A stretch of DNA of 12,678 nt from the NCBI GenBank assembly GCA_021827445.1, contig JAKAVW010000049.1, forward strand, positions 1-12,678. Direction: 5' to 3'. Positions 1 through 7,606 of this stretch are shown here, in pieces. The stretch's first letter is position 1, and every line of letters begins with the position of its first letter. This stretch comes from Pseudomonadota bacterium (GTDB lineage Bacteria > Pseudomonadota > Gammaproteobacteria > Acidithiobacillales > Acidithiobacillaceae). The notes under the pieces were generated by a model. It saw only the letters and a program-made list of their open reading frames with translations, ran no database searches and was not told where the DNA came from. The position numbers and the translations under genes were made by a program.

Positions 1-1813
1 GAAAAAGCGCGTGGATACCACGATGCCAATCGACGTTTAAAAGCTCCCAATCCAGTTCTCGACCGCTGTCCCATTCCCGCCCTTGACCGAATTCGTTGCC
101 CATGAAATTCAGTTTTTTACCAGGGCTGGCAAATTGGTAACTTAAAAGTAAGCGTAAGTTGGCAAAACGTTGCCAGACATCACCCGGCATCTTATCGAGC
201 AACGAACCTTTGCCGTGCACGACTTCGTCATGGGACAGTGGTAAAACGAAGTTCTCGGTATAGGCATAGATCTGGCTGAAGGTCAAATCATCCTGATGGT
301 AATGACGAAAAATGGGATCCTCGGCAAAATACGCCAAAGTATCATGCATCCAACCCATGTTCCATTTCATAGAAAACCCCAGCCCTCCTACATAAGTAGG
401 ACGAGAAACCATAGGCCAGGCAGTAGACTCTTCAGCGATACTCAAAATCCCGGTGTAACGCTCATGGAGCACAGTATGGAGTTCACGGAGAAATTCAATT
501 GCCTCAAGATTTTCCCGTCCACCGAAACGATTCGGTATCCACTCTCCTTCCCCGCGTGAATAATCCCGGTAAAGCAATGCAGCGACAGCATCTATCCGGA
601 AACCATCTACATGGAAGGAGTCTGCCCAGTAACAAGCATTGCTAAGAAGGAAACTGCGCACCTCATTGCGGCCAAAATTAAAAATGTAAGTCCCCCAGTC
701 TTTCTGTTCGCCCTCTCGGGGATCGGCATGTTCGTAGAGGGGAGTTCCGTCAAACCGAGCAAGACCCCAATCATCTCTAGGAAAATGTCCTGGCACCCAG
801 TCCAAGAGCACACCGATACGGTGTTGATGGCAATAGTCTATCAAGTAGCGAAAGTCCTCTGGACTTCCAAAGCGGCTGGTCGGCGCAAAGTAGCCACTAA
901 CCTGATAGCCCCAAGACTCATCCAAGGGATGCTCCATGACGGGCATCAATTCGATATGGGTATAGCCCATGTCCAAGCAGTAATCCACCAGCAGCTTTGC
1001 CAGCTCACGATAATTCAAGAAGCCACCATTGGGATCTCGCCGCCAAGAACCGAGGTGTACCTCGTAGATACTCATCGGGGCATGTTGCCAGTCGTGGCGC
1101 GCACGCTGCTGCATCCACTCGGCGTCCGCCCATACAAATCGAGATTCTGTGACACGTGCCGCATTTTCCGGGCGCAATTGAAACGCTTGACCGTACGGAT
1201 CGGTCTTGGTGAACACCAGGCCAGAGCCCTGATGCCTCAGTTCAAATTTGTAGAGTTCACCCGCGCCGATATCGGGCACAAACAGCTCCCACAGGCCGCT
1301 CATACCGCGAATCCGCATGGGGTGGGCTCGGCCATCCCAGCCATTGAAGTCGCCGACGACGCTGACCCGTTCCGCATTGGGCGCCCAGACCGCAAAAAAC
1401 AGTCCGTTCACGCCGGATATAGACCAGCAATGTCCACCCAAATACGCATACGCCTGTAGCAAGCGGCCCTCGTTGAAGAGGTGGATGTCCATATCGGTGA
1501 GCTGCGGAGGAAAGACGTAGGGATCGTGGCGCTTGTGCTCCCCGCGAAGATCTGTCCAAGAGAGCACGTAGGGCACGGTCAGGGGAGCATTGCTCCTCCC
1601 CAAAAAAAGACCATCCTGATGTAGACACTCGAGCACATGGCGCTCGCCCTCTGTTTCGAGCTCCACGCGACTGGCTCCTGGAAGAAATACGCGCTGGAAC
1701 CACTCTTGACCAACCTGATGCTGCCCTAGCCAAGCGAAAGGGTCGGCGTGCCGCGCTTCCATGATCGCCCGAGCACCCGGATCTTGCTCCCAAAGTAGGG
1801 ATGATACACTCAT
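1..1813 (-). CDS. glgB: 1,4-alpha-glucan branching enzyme GlgB (3' end outside the window)
   Basis: This GH13 enzyme cuts alpha-1,4 glucan chains and re-attaches them as alpha-1,6 branches during cytosolic glycogen synthesis. Reading the minus strand from ATG at 1813 gives 604 uninterrupted codons to the window edge. E. coli GlgB has 728 residues, so roughly the last 120, the C-terminal beta domain, are missing. The N-terminal module has DPFAWLGQH, followed by a CBM48 segment (FFAVWAPNAERVSVVGDFN) and then the GH13 barrel. Catalytic residues are visible at D408 (GFRIDAVA), E461 (AEEST) and D529 (LSHDEVVHGK), each three residues beyond its E. coli counterpart (D405, E458, D526). The start is supported by GAAGGAAGG at 1830-1822, eight bases upstream. 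It is divergent from glgA and GH57, with which it would act on the same polymer. No frameshift was seen. Confidence 0.97.
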   Translation of the reverse strand, partial: MSVSSLLWEQDPGARAIMEARHADPFAWLGQHQVGQEWFQRVFLPGASRVELETEGERHVLECLHQDGLFLGRSNAPLTVPYVLSWTDLRGEHKRHDPYVFPPQLTDMDIHLFNEGRLLQAYAYLGGHCWSISGVNGLFFAVWAPNAERVSVVGDFNGWDGRAHPMRIRGMSGLWELFVPDIGAGELYKFELRHQGSGLVFTKTDPYGQAFQLRPENAARVTESRFVWADAEWMQQRARHDWQHAPMSIYEVHLGSWRRDPNGGFLNYRELAKLLVDYCLDMGYTHIELMPVMEHPLDESWGYQVSGYFAPTSRFGSPEDFRYLIDYCHQHRIGVLLDWVPGHFPRDDWGLARFDGTPLYEHADPREGEQKDWGTYIFNFGRNEVRSFLLSNACYWADSFHVDGFRIDAVAALLYRDYSRGEGEWIPNRFGGRENLEAIEFLRELHTVLHERYTGILSIAEESTAWPMVSRPTYVGGLGFSMKWNMGWMHDTLAYFAEDPIFRHYHQDDLTFSQIYAYTENFVLPLSHDEVVHGKGSLLDKMPGDVWQRFANLRLLLSYQFASPGKKLNFMGNEFGQGREWDSGRELDWELLNVDWHRGIHALF

Positions 1814-1821
1814 GTCAGTAC

Positions 1822-1830
1822 CCTTCCTTC
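1822..1830 (-). promoter_or_regulatory. Ribosome binding site of glgB
   Basis: On the minus strand GAAGGAAGG lies eight bases before the ATG at 1813. This fixes the glgB start. Confidence 0.7.
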
Positions 1831-1850
1831 ACATGGCCGACCCTATGAAC

Positions 1851-1859
1851 AGCATAGCA
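1851..1859 (-). promoter_or_regulatory. Possible extended -10 promoter of glgB
   Basis: The minus strand reads TGCTATGCT, an extended -10 element (TG, one base, TATGCT). It would start transcription about 30 bases before the glgB ATG. No good -35 box is present at 17 bases, so it is only a candidate. Confidence 0.25.
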
Positions 1860-2414
1860 CACCATCTCAAAGCGTCGACTTCCCAGAATTACCACTGTCA
1901 TCGCTATGCAAATGGTTTAAAGAACTTCTCCATCTTATGGACACGGTGGCGACATGACTCAGAGTGGACTATAAATGAAGCATCGGAAAGAGTGAGGGCT
2001 AAAGTTGAGCGATATGCTTGGATTCTCCGTTGTATATCGGAGTGCCTAAAACGATTTAGTAAGGTATGGTATACACGGGTTATTTTGAGCGTGAGCCAAA
2101 CCCTATGCATTGTTAAGAGGGGTGAATCATGCGTGGGGCGGCACCGCGAGAGGGCGCTTTCAGCACCATATCTGGATCCTGTGGCGAACGCGGATCGCAG
2201 GTATGTATCGTGAGCCATCCGTTCCATGCTCGCAGGATGGAGGAAACTGGGTAGTCATGAAGAATTACCAATGCGAAGAACAGAAAGGCAATTTAGAGAC
2301 TATGTACTCGTCAGGTGAACAGTCGATTGGACCATGACCAACACAAAGCAGCGGGGGGGCGACCGGGTTCATTACTGCCACAGCAAAAAAGGACGACAAC
2401 CGATGCGCCCGACA
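1860..2414. other. Divergent glgB-glgA spacer without a recognisable gene
   Basis: The 687 bases between the two starts hold only short reading frames in several phases. The longest are about 150 codons on the plus strand and 107 on the minus strand. None has a ribosome binding site or a recognisable motif. The stretch is long for a divergent promoter region and carries no clear inverted repeats. A weak pair, CGATAT at 2010-2015 and ATATCG at 2034-2039, is the only symmetry noted. It may hold regulatory sites for the glycogen genes or an unrecognisable remnant. Confidence 0.5.
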
Positions 2415-2444
2415 TTGTCCGAAAGGAGAACCCCGTACGATAAT
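2415..2444 (+). promoter_or_regulatory. Possible sigma70-like promoter of glgA
   Basis: TTGTCC at 2415-2420 and GATAAT at 2439-2444 are 18 bases apart. This is an acceptable sigma70-type pair giving a leader of about 50 bases before glgA. It was judged by eye only. Confidence 0.3.
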
Positions 2445-2500
2445 AGCGTATGCCGGCCTCAAAATTCCGAAAATAACATTGTCACGCCAAGGAGATACGC

Positions 2501-3973
2501 ATGTTTATTGTTCAGGTCGCCACAGAATGTGCTCCTGTGGCCAAAGTGGGAGGGCTGGCAGATGTGGTCTATGGGCTGAGTAGAGAGTTAGAGATCCGCG
2601 GCAATGCCGTGGAGATCATCTTGCCCAAGTACGCCAATATGCGGTATGACAAAATCTACGATTTGCGAGTAAGCTATCAAGACCTATGGGTTCCCTGGTT
2701 CGGGGGAGCAATACACTGTACGGTCTATTTCGGCTTTGTTAATGGATTAAAATGCTTTTTCATTGAGCCGCATTCGGAAGAGCATTTTTTTGATCGGGCT
2801 GGATACTATGGTTACCTCGATGATCATCTGCGCTTTGCTTTCTTTAGCAAGGCAGCCTTAGAATTTCTGCTTAAGACCGGTAAGCGTCCGGACATCATTC
2901 ACTGCCACGACTGGCAAACCGGCCTGCTGCCGGTATTACTCTTTGAAATATATAAATATCATGGAATGGACCACCCTCGGGTGTGTTATACCATTCACAA
3001 CTTTAAACATCAGGGTATTGCCGGAGAAAATGTACTTTGGGCAACAGGTCTGGGACGGCCTTGGCATTACTTTCATCGCGATCGACTTCAGGATGGCTAC
3101 AATCCATCTGCAATCAATTACATGAAGGCCGGCATCGTTTACTCCAACTTTGTCACCACCGTTTCACCGCAGCACGCCTGGGAAGCGCGATACAGTGATC
3201 AAGGATATGGCTTGGGGCATGTGCTTTACATACATCAGAACAAATTTTCTGGCGTTCTGAATGGGCTTGATTACGATTTCTGGAATCCCAAAACCGATGC
3301 ACATATACCGTATCATTATGATCGCGTTGAGCGGCTTGGGAAATCGCTGGACAAGCAGGCGCTAAGGCATCGCTTTTGGCTCGCTGAGAATCACAAACCA
3401 ATTATCGCTTATGTTGGCCGCCTAGACTGGCAAAAGGGCATCCATCTCATACGTCATGGTTTATTTTATTCCCTTTGGAATAACGCGCAATTTGTGCTTT
3501 TGGGATCCAGCCCAGAAGCAGGAACCAATGACTATTTCTGGCACCTTAAGCACTATCTCAACGATAGCCCAGATTGTCACCTGGAAATCGGTTTCAATGA
3601 GGAGCTCGCACATCTGATCTATGCGGGAGCAGATATGCTTATCGTTCCTAGCGTTTTTGAACCTTGTGGATTAACCCAAATGATCGGTTTACGTTATGGT
3701 GCCGTACCCATTGTAAGGGCCGTTGACGGATTGCTGGATACGGTATTTGACTGGGATTATAGTGAAAAACCGAGGTGCGAACGTAATGGCTTTGTTTTCA
3801 ATCAGGAGGACTATCAAGCTCTTGAATCGGCCATGGCACGTGCAATTCGGCTCTGGCACGAAGATAAAAACCGCTTCGATGAACTTGTGGCGAATGGTAT
3901 GGCCTGCGATTACTCTTGGAATAAGCCGGGTCAGTACTACCTGAATATTTACGAGCATATCCGCAATAAATAA
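2501..3973 (+). CDS. glgA: Glycogen synthase (ADP-glucose type, GT5)
   Basis: This cytosolic GT5 glycosyltransferase transfers glucose from ADP-glucose to the growing alpha-1,4 glucan. The 490-residue product compares with 477 in E. coli. The N-terminal Rossmann domain opens with TECAPVAKVGGLADV; KVGGL is at residues 15-19, and K15 is the sugar-nucleotide-binding lysine. HCHDWQTGLLP is the conserved starch/glycogen synthase block. In the C-terminal Rossmann domain VGRLDWQKG carries R307 and K312, and EPCGLTQ starts at E387; these match E. coli R300, K305 and E377. AAGGAG seven bases before the ATG sets the start. The GH57 gene follows after 14 bases, with its ribosome binding site directly behind the glgA stop, so the two are surely co-transcribed. 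ADP-glucose preference is inferred from the family. Confidence 0.97.
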   Translation: MFIVQVATECAPVAKVGGLADVVYGLSRELEIRGNAVEIILPKYANMRYDKIYDLRVSYQDLWVPWFGGAIHCTVYFGFVNGLKCFFIEPHSEEHFFDRAGYYGYLDDHLRFAFFSKAALEFLLKTGKRPDIIHCHDWQTGLLPVLLFEIYKYHGMDHPRVCYTIHNFKHQGIAGENVLWATGLGRPWHYFHRDRLQDGYNPSAINYMKAGIVYSNFVTTVSPQHAWEARYSDQGYGLGHVLYIHQNKFSGVLNGLDYDFWNPKTDAHIPYHYDRVERLGKSLDKQALRHRFWLAENHKPIIAYVGRLDWQKGIHLIRHGLFYSLWNNAQFVLLGSSPEAGTNDYFWHLKHYLNDSPDCHLEIGFNEELAHLIYAGADMLIVPSVFEPCGLTQMIGLRYGAVPIVRAVDGLLDTVFDWDYSEKPRCERNGFVFNQEDYQALESAMARAIRLWHEDKNRFDELVANGMACDYSWNKPGQYYLNIYEHIRNK

Positions 3974-3978
3974 AGGAG
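3974..3978 (+). promoter_or_regulatory. Ribosome binding site that decides the GH57 start
   Basis: AGGAG sits immediately after the glgA stop codon. It touches the first in-frame ATG at 3979, which is too close to be used. It is nine bases from the next ATG at 3988, so 3988 is the better start. Confidence 0.7.
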
Positions 3979-3987
3979 ATGGATTTC

Positions 3988-5442
3988 ATGTCTATGAACG
4001 GAATGGTTGACGGTATGCCCGATTTCTGCGGGCGCGAAAACCAGATAAGCGCGCTAGCCCATTCGAAAGAACCTGTTTCCTTAGCGGCGGGCGGCATCGA
4101 TATGGCGCAAGTTCAGAGTGCCGCTGCCATTGCACTACATATGCATCAACCGCTGATTCCGGCAGGTAACGCCAGTGATCTAAGCTCTGCCTCAATAATT
4201 GGCAACCTTGAGTATATGTACGAGCATGTGAACGAAGGAGATAATCACAATGCCGCAATCTTTCAGTGGTGCTATAAGCGCATGGGAGACTTCATCCCTG
4301 AAATGGTTGCGAAAGGGCAGCAACCTCGGGTTATGTTGGATTACTCAGGGACCCTGCTTTTTGGCCTGGCGCAAATGGGAGCTGCGGAAGTTTTTGATAG
4401 CTTGCGCCCCTTAGCCTCAGACCCTCGCTATGTTCCTGCTGTCGAGTGGCTGGGTACCGCCTGGGGCCATGCCGTTGCGCCGTCTACACCCATTCAGGAT
4501 TTTCGACTCCATGTGCTGGCTTGGCAACAACATTTCGCGGCATTGTTTGGAGAGAAGGCGTTGGCTAGAGTCCGCGGGTTTTCTCCGCCGGAAATGGCGA
4601 TTCCCAACCATCCAGATACCGCCTATGCTTTTGTCCGGACTCTTCTGGATTGTGGCTATGAATGGCTCTTGGTGCAGGAGCACACGGTAGAAGAGATGGA
4701 TGGACAAGGCCTTCACATAAAACACCTGCCTCGCCGACTCGTGTGCACCAACAGCGATGGCGAAAGCGTCAATATTACCGCCATTATCAAAGCCCAAGGC
4801 TCTGACACCAAATTAGTGGGGCAGATGCAACCATGGTATGAAGCCCGTGGACTATCCCGTATGTCTATGGACGGGCGAGAGGTCCCGCCACTCGTGACCC
4901 AGGTGGCCGATGGCGAAAATGGTGGTGTAATGATGAACGAGTTTCCACCCAAGTATCACGAAGTCGTGTCAACCGCTTCCGGCTCATCTACCCCTCTGCT
5001 GAACGCGAGTGAATATCTAGCCTATCTTGACAGCATCGGGCTCTCCAGGGATCGCCTTCCGTCGATCCAGCCCATCCATCAGCACCGGCTATGGCAGCGC
5101 TTTCAACCAAGAGATGGCAAAGACAAACTCGCCAGGATGATTCAGACGATGCAGCAGGAGGACCAGCATTTCAATATGGAGGGTGGCAGCTGGACCAACA
5201 ATATATCCTGGGTGCAGGGCTACGGTGACTTGCTCGGTCCCATGGAGCAGCTCAGTCGCCTTTTCTATGAGAAAGTCTTGGAACCGGGAATCTCGACTAC
5301 AGACCCTCGCTACCGCCAGGCACTCTTCTATCTTCTGGTTAGCCAAACCAGCTGTTTCCGCTACTGGGGGAGCGGGGTATGGACGGAGTATGGAAAGGAA
5401 ATCTGCCGACGTGGCCTAGAATACCTCCGAAGCCACTTTTAG
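3988..5442 (+). CDS. Glycoside hydrolase family 57 alpha-glucan hydrolase/glucanotransferase
   Basis: GH57 enzymes are retaining alpha-amylases, 4-alpha-glucanotransferases, branching enzymes or amylopullulanases. The 484-residue protein shows the family's first motif HMHQPL at residues 51-56. The probable nucleophile is E202 in FSPPEMAIPN, and the probable acid/base is D308 in VADGEN. There is no signal peptide, so it should act in the cytosol on the glycogen made by GlgA and GlgB. It starts 14 bases behind glgA and is probably translated from the same message. About 50 residues precede the HQP motif, whereas most GH57 proteins begin close to it. An internal ATG at 4102 (in GGIDMAQ) would remove most of that extension but has a poorer ribosome binding site. 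The exact specificity cannot be read from sequence alone. Confidence 0.88.
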   Translation: MSMNGMVDGMPDFCGRENQISALAHSKEPVSLAAGGIDMAQVQSAAAIALHMHQPLIPAGNASDLSSASIIGNLEYMYEHVNEGDNHNAAIFQWCYKRMGDFIPEMVAKGQQPRVMLDYSGTLLFGLAQMGAAEVFDSLRPLASDPRYVPAVEWLGTAWGHAVAPSTPIQDFRLHVLAWQQHFAALFGEKALARVRGFSPPEMAIPNHPDTAYAFVRTLLDCGYEWLLVQEHTVEEMDGQGLHIKHLPRRLVCTNSDGESVNITAIIKAQGSDTKLVGQMQPWYEARGLSRMSMDGREVPPLVTQVADGENGGVMMNEFPPKYHEVVSTASGSSTPLLNASEYLAYLDSIGLSRDRLPSIQPIHQHRLWQRFQPRDGKDKLARMIQTMQQEDQHFNMEGGSWTNNISWVQGYGDLLGPMEQLSRLFYEKVLEPGISTTDPRYRQALFYLLVSQTSCFRYWGSGVWTEYGKEICRRGLEYLRSHF

Positions 5443-5448
5443 GACCAC

Positions 5449-5476
5449 TCCCGCCATAGCTGCAGGCGTGGCGGGA
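5449..5476 (+). terminator. Hairpin after the glgA-GH57 operon, possible terminator
   Basis: TCCCGCCA at 5449-5456 pairs perfectly with TGGCGGGA at 5469-5476 across a 12-base loop, seven bases behind the GH57 stop. No T tract follows, so it may slow or protect the transcript 3' end rather than terminate intrinsically. Confidence 0.4.
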
Positions 5477-5478
5477 AT

Positions 5479-5511
5479 GTGCTGCGGCGCAGTCCGGTAG
5501 AAATGCAGCAC
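5479..5511. repeat. Inverted repeat, 7-base arms
   Basis: GTGCTGC at 5479-5485 pairs with GCAGCAC at 5505-5511 around a 19-base loop, directly behind the previous hairpin. A third short hairpin, CGGCGT/ACGCCG with a four-base loop, lies at 5561-5576. Confidence 0.4.
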
Positions 5512-5905
5512 GCCGTTGGCATGGCAAAACATCGCTGCATCAGTGCTCGGGAAGCTCACCCGGCGTGTGAACGCCGTCGGCAGGAAGGCAACGTGACGGC
5601 TCATTACAATACCCATTTGGGATATTCGCCCTTGACGCGTGTGAGAAATCCTAGGTGATTTCGAGGTAGACGGAATCGCACCAGATAGACTACTGCGACG
5701 TTGCAAAACCGCAATTTTGAGGGGACCCTGTGTGAATCAGCGCGTAAAGATGACCAGTTCCGGGGATAAAATATCAATCATAGCCACCGGTCTCCTAGCC
5801 TAATCCCAGAATATGCTATCTATGAACAGTATGTTAGAGAAACTCTAGCTGCGGCTATGGGTGGCCACCTATGACGCTGATCAATGGCTAGACGATGACG
5901 CTGAT
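5512..5905. other. Region without a recognisable gene
   Basis: Reading frames here are short and frequently stopped. A minus-strand frame of 96 codons ends inside the 3' end of the GH57 gene and has no recognisable motif. A plus-strand frame of about 30 codons (5849-5944) reads as a plausible acidic C-terminal tail, with DADQWLDDDADSQAARLAAV, but has no proper start or partner. The stretch may be decayed coding DNA or a degraded mobile element; neither can be shown. Confidence 0.4.
5871..5905 (+). repeat. Short direct repeat ATGACGCTGAT, two copies
   Basis: ATGACGCTGAT occurs at 5871-5881 and again at 5895-5905, 24 bases apart and in the same reading phase. The second copy runs into the strong hairpin that starts at 5906. 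Confidence 0.6.
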
Positions 5906-5935
5906 TCCCAGGCGGCACGTCTTGCCGCCGTGGGA
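5906..5935. repeat. Strong inverted repeat, 12-base arms with one bulge
   Basis: TCCCAGGCGGCA at 5906-5917 pairs with TGCCGCCGTGGGA at 5923-5935, leaving a five-base loop and one bulged G at 5930. No T tract follows on either strand, so a simple intrinsic terminator is not supported. Confidence 0.55.
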
Positions 5936-5941
5936 GAACAG

Positions 5942-5967
5942 GGATAACCTCCCTCTATCGGTTATCC
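5942..5967. repeat. Inverted repeat GGATAACC/GGTTATCC
   Basis: Perfect 8-base arms lie at 5942-5949 and 5960-5967 around a 10-base loop. On the minus strand the repeat begins 12 bases after the stop of the small ORF at 5980-6111. It could mark that transcript's 3' end, but no T tract follows. Confidence 0.45.
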
Positions 5968-5979
5968 TGGCAAGACTTA

Positions 5980-6111
5980 TCAGGAAGCAAAACATGGCGT
6001 GTTGGTGGTCGTCTGTGCCAAGACCAAGGCAGGCGCCGTCGCCATCAGGAAGCCCACCGTGGCGGCTATTCGGATTCCCTTTTTTCGCTGTGAGGTATCT
6101 ATACGGTTCAT
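5980..6111 (-). CDS. Possible small exported peptide or truncated secreted protein (43 aa)
   Basis: I do not recognise a family. The minus-strand frame starts at ATG 6111 with AGGAG at 6124-6120, eight bases upstream, which is a good ribosome binding site. The product has a basic start (SQRKKGIR, residues 7-14) and a hydrophobic run at about 15-31 ending in LVLA, so it resembles a Sec signal peptide with cleavage after A32. Only 11 residues follow, ending TPCFAS. This could be a real micropeptide, or the 5' stub of a secreted protein that lost its remainder. The frame is also open for 29 codons upstream of this ATG. A plus-strand frame overlaps but reads as the antisense shadow. Without homologues it stays tentative. 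Confidence 0.35.
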   Translation of the reverse strand: MNRIDTSQRKKGIRIAATVGFLMATAPALVLAQTTTNTPCFAS

Positions 6112-6313
6112 CAACGGATCTCCTGTCGCGGGAACAACTCTCCCCGAAGCAAGTATAGTTCGGTTTTGTTCCGCTATCTCTCGTAATTGATTATGCAAAC
6201 CGGTAAAATCGCCCTGTGGATGACAATAATGACCCCACCTTACAGAGGTTGGCTATCGTCCGGCTGATAGTGCGCAGGCGCATCAGCTCTGGCTGGGGGA
6301 GGAATTAAAGACT

Positions 6314-6796
6314 ATGCAACTCGTATTGGTGCGGCATGGTAAGGCGGAAGATCCGACGCTGCGGCCCTCTGATGATGAGCGGGAGCTGACCGCCACAGGA
6401 CGTTCGGTGGTAAAGGGCATGGCGAAAGGATTGCGACTTTGCGTGTCAGGGAAAGTCGTGATCTGGACAAGCCCCTTGCCACGTGCCCGCCAGACCGCCG
6501 ATATCCTCGCTAACGCCTTTAAGGTTAAAAAGATTTGGGAGCACGCCGCCATATCGGCGGGTGATCTGGATGCCCTCGCCAGCGATTGGCAGAACCTGGA
6601 TCCTCAGCCCAAGGTCTTGATCCTGGTGGGTCATCAGCCCCATCTGGGAAACTGGGCCGAACGGCTCGCTGGTGCCATGTTGCCAATCAAGACCGCAGCA
6701 GCGCTGGTGATTGACCTGGATGAGGATGGCGCTTTGAGCGGTACGCTGCGTTGGTACGCCCATCCCAAGGCGCTGGCTGGTCTTGCAGACCGCTGA
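6314..6796 (+). CDS. sixA: Phosphohistidine phosphatase SixA
   Basis: SixA is a small histidine phosphatase of the phosphoglycerate-mutase-like superfamily. In E. coli it removes phosphate from phosphohistidine in phosphorelay and nitrogen-PTS proteins. The 160-residue product matches the usual length of about 161. The catalytic RHG motif is at residues 7-9, so the phospho-accepting residue is H8, and the second catalytic His is H107 in VGHQPHLG. TSPLPRARQTADIL is the conserved middle block. GGGGAGG at 6296-6302 lies 11 bases upstream of the ATG, slightly far but usable. The 27 codons just upstream are open in the same frame yet contain no start codon. It is convergent with thpR, with 23 bases between the stops. 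The partner phosphoprotein is not in the window. Confidence 0.93.
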   Translation: MQLVLVRHGKAEDPTLRPSDDERELTATGRSVVKGMAKGLRLCVSGKVVIWTSPLPRARQTADILANAFKVKKIWEHAAISAGDLDALASDWQNLDPQPKVLILVGHQPHLGNWAERLAGAMLPIKTAAALVIDLDEDGALSGTLRWYAHPKALAGLADR

Positions 6797-6819
6797 GTCG
6801 AGATGGCCAGGGCGGCACT

Positions 6820-7326
6820 TCAAGAAACCATTGGCCAGCGACGCAGCACGGTGTACTGTCCGCCGCTGGATGCCACCAGCGTCAATTCCTGCAGGGTCCA
6901 GTATAAAGGCTCGATGGACTTTTCCTCCCAGGACCAAGGACGAGGTGACCGCAGCAGGGTGACATGGGGCAGAAACGGACTTGCCTCGACGCCATCTTCC
7001 GCCAACCACCCCCGCCGCCATTGCGTCAATGCCGACGGTGCCTCCTGGCCACCGATCCATAGCACCCGGCCGCCCTTGAATGCCCCTATTCTATCGAAGC
7101 CGAGGATGATCGGGAACGGCCCCGGCCATAAATCATCCAGACGTCTTTGCAAGCGGGTAGGGTCGGATGCCCCCAAATAAAAAAGGGTAAGATGCCAGCG
7201 CTGGGGGAGTTCGCAACGACCGGCCGGCGGCCAGTCCCGTTGGCGGAACTGAGCCAGACGCAGGCGCAAGGCGGAAAGCACGTCAGTCGGCGGCCAGGCG
7301 GCAAAGAAAAAACGCCGTTCCCCCAT
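6820..7326 (-). CDS. thpR: RNA 2',3'-cyclic phosphodiesterase ThpR (LigT family)
   Basis: ThpR is a 2H phosphoesterase that opens 2',3'-cyclic phosphate RNA ends to 2'-phosphate; the E. coli protein also ligates tRNA halves in vitro. The 168-residue product (about 176 in E. coli) has both signature HxTx motifs, HLTL at 45-48 and HVTL at 121-124. It also has the typical opening RRFFFAAWPP. It is the last gene of the leftward series. Its ATG lies four bases behind the stop of the pgpA remnant, and its own ribosome binding site is weak (AGGGCG), so translation was probably coupled to the gene upstream. RtcB uses the same cyclic-phosphate ends as substrate, which makes the neighbourhood suggestive of RNA-end metabolism. 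Confidence 0.92.
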   Translation of the reverse strand: MGERRFFFAAWPPTDVLSALRLRLAQFRQRDWPPAGRCELPQRWHLTLFYLGASDPTRLQRRLDDLWPGPFPIILGFDRIGAFKGGRVLWIGGQEAPSALTQWRRGWLAEDGVEASPFLPHVTLLRSPRPWSWEEKSIEPLYWTLQELTLVASSGGQYTVLRRWPMVS

Positions 7327-7330
7327 CGCC

Positions 7331-7592
7331 CTAACCGGCCTGAGACTCGGTTTCTAAGAGCAGGGTCCGCAGAATCAATATCGCCGACAACGTTGCCGTG
7401 AGGTCATCCAACATGATACCCGGTCCTCCGTGCAAATACGCCGGTCAAGCCTAGATATGGGCCATGGGTTGAGCATATCGAAAAACCTCAAGAAGAGAAA
7501 ACCCGCCGTCCGGGTCCACGAGGAAAAGGGCAGCGCCCATAGGGTCGGGAAAAAGCCGGCCATTCGTCCCAGACAATGGCGGACGGAATAAT
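7331..7592 (-). pseudogene. pgpA: Truncated, frameshifted phosphatidylglycerophosphatase A remnant
   Basis: PgpA dephosphorylates phosphatidylglycerol phosphate at the inner membrane. Three frames together give the C-terminal half of the family. PSAIVWDEW (7586-7560) carries the acidic block. Next comes AGFFPTLWALPF followed by FLFLRFFDMLNPWPISRLDR. Then HGGPGIMLDDLTATL leads into a hydrophobic tail, ending in a stop at 7333-7331. The first shift, at 7560, is one missing G after GAATGG. The second, near 7433, is a net -1 or +2 between DRRI and HGG. The roughly 80-90 N-terminal residues are absent, because the DUF72 gene ends at 7607 in that space. So even without the frameshifts this could not encode a full PgpA. 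It sits four bases before thpR. Confidence 0.85.
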
Positions 7593-7606
7593 AACCCGTC
7601 CCGAAT

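Noticed and set aside
611..1459. A 282-codon open frame on the plus strand
   Set aside because: It lies wholly inside the clear glgB gene on the other strand, and its translation has no motif; it is an antisense shadow.
1257..1793. A 178-codon minus-strand frame rich in Arg and Ser
   Set aside because: It is the out-of-phase reading of the glgB N-terminal part.
3979..3987. First ATG as the start of the GH57 protein
   Set aside because: AGGAG ends at 3978, directly against this ATG; the next ATG at 3988 has normal spacing.
5416..5706. A 96-codon minus-strand frame behind the GH57 gene
   Set aside because: It overlaps the end of GH57, has no ribosome binding site and shows no family motif; a degraded element is possible but unsupported.
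6797..6819. Bidirectional terminator between sixA and thpR
   Set aside because: Only TGGCCA palindromes at a distance are present, and there is no stem followed by a T tract.
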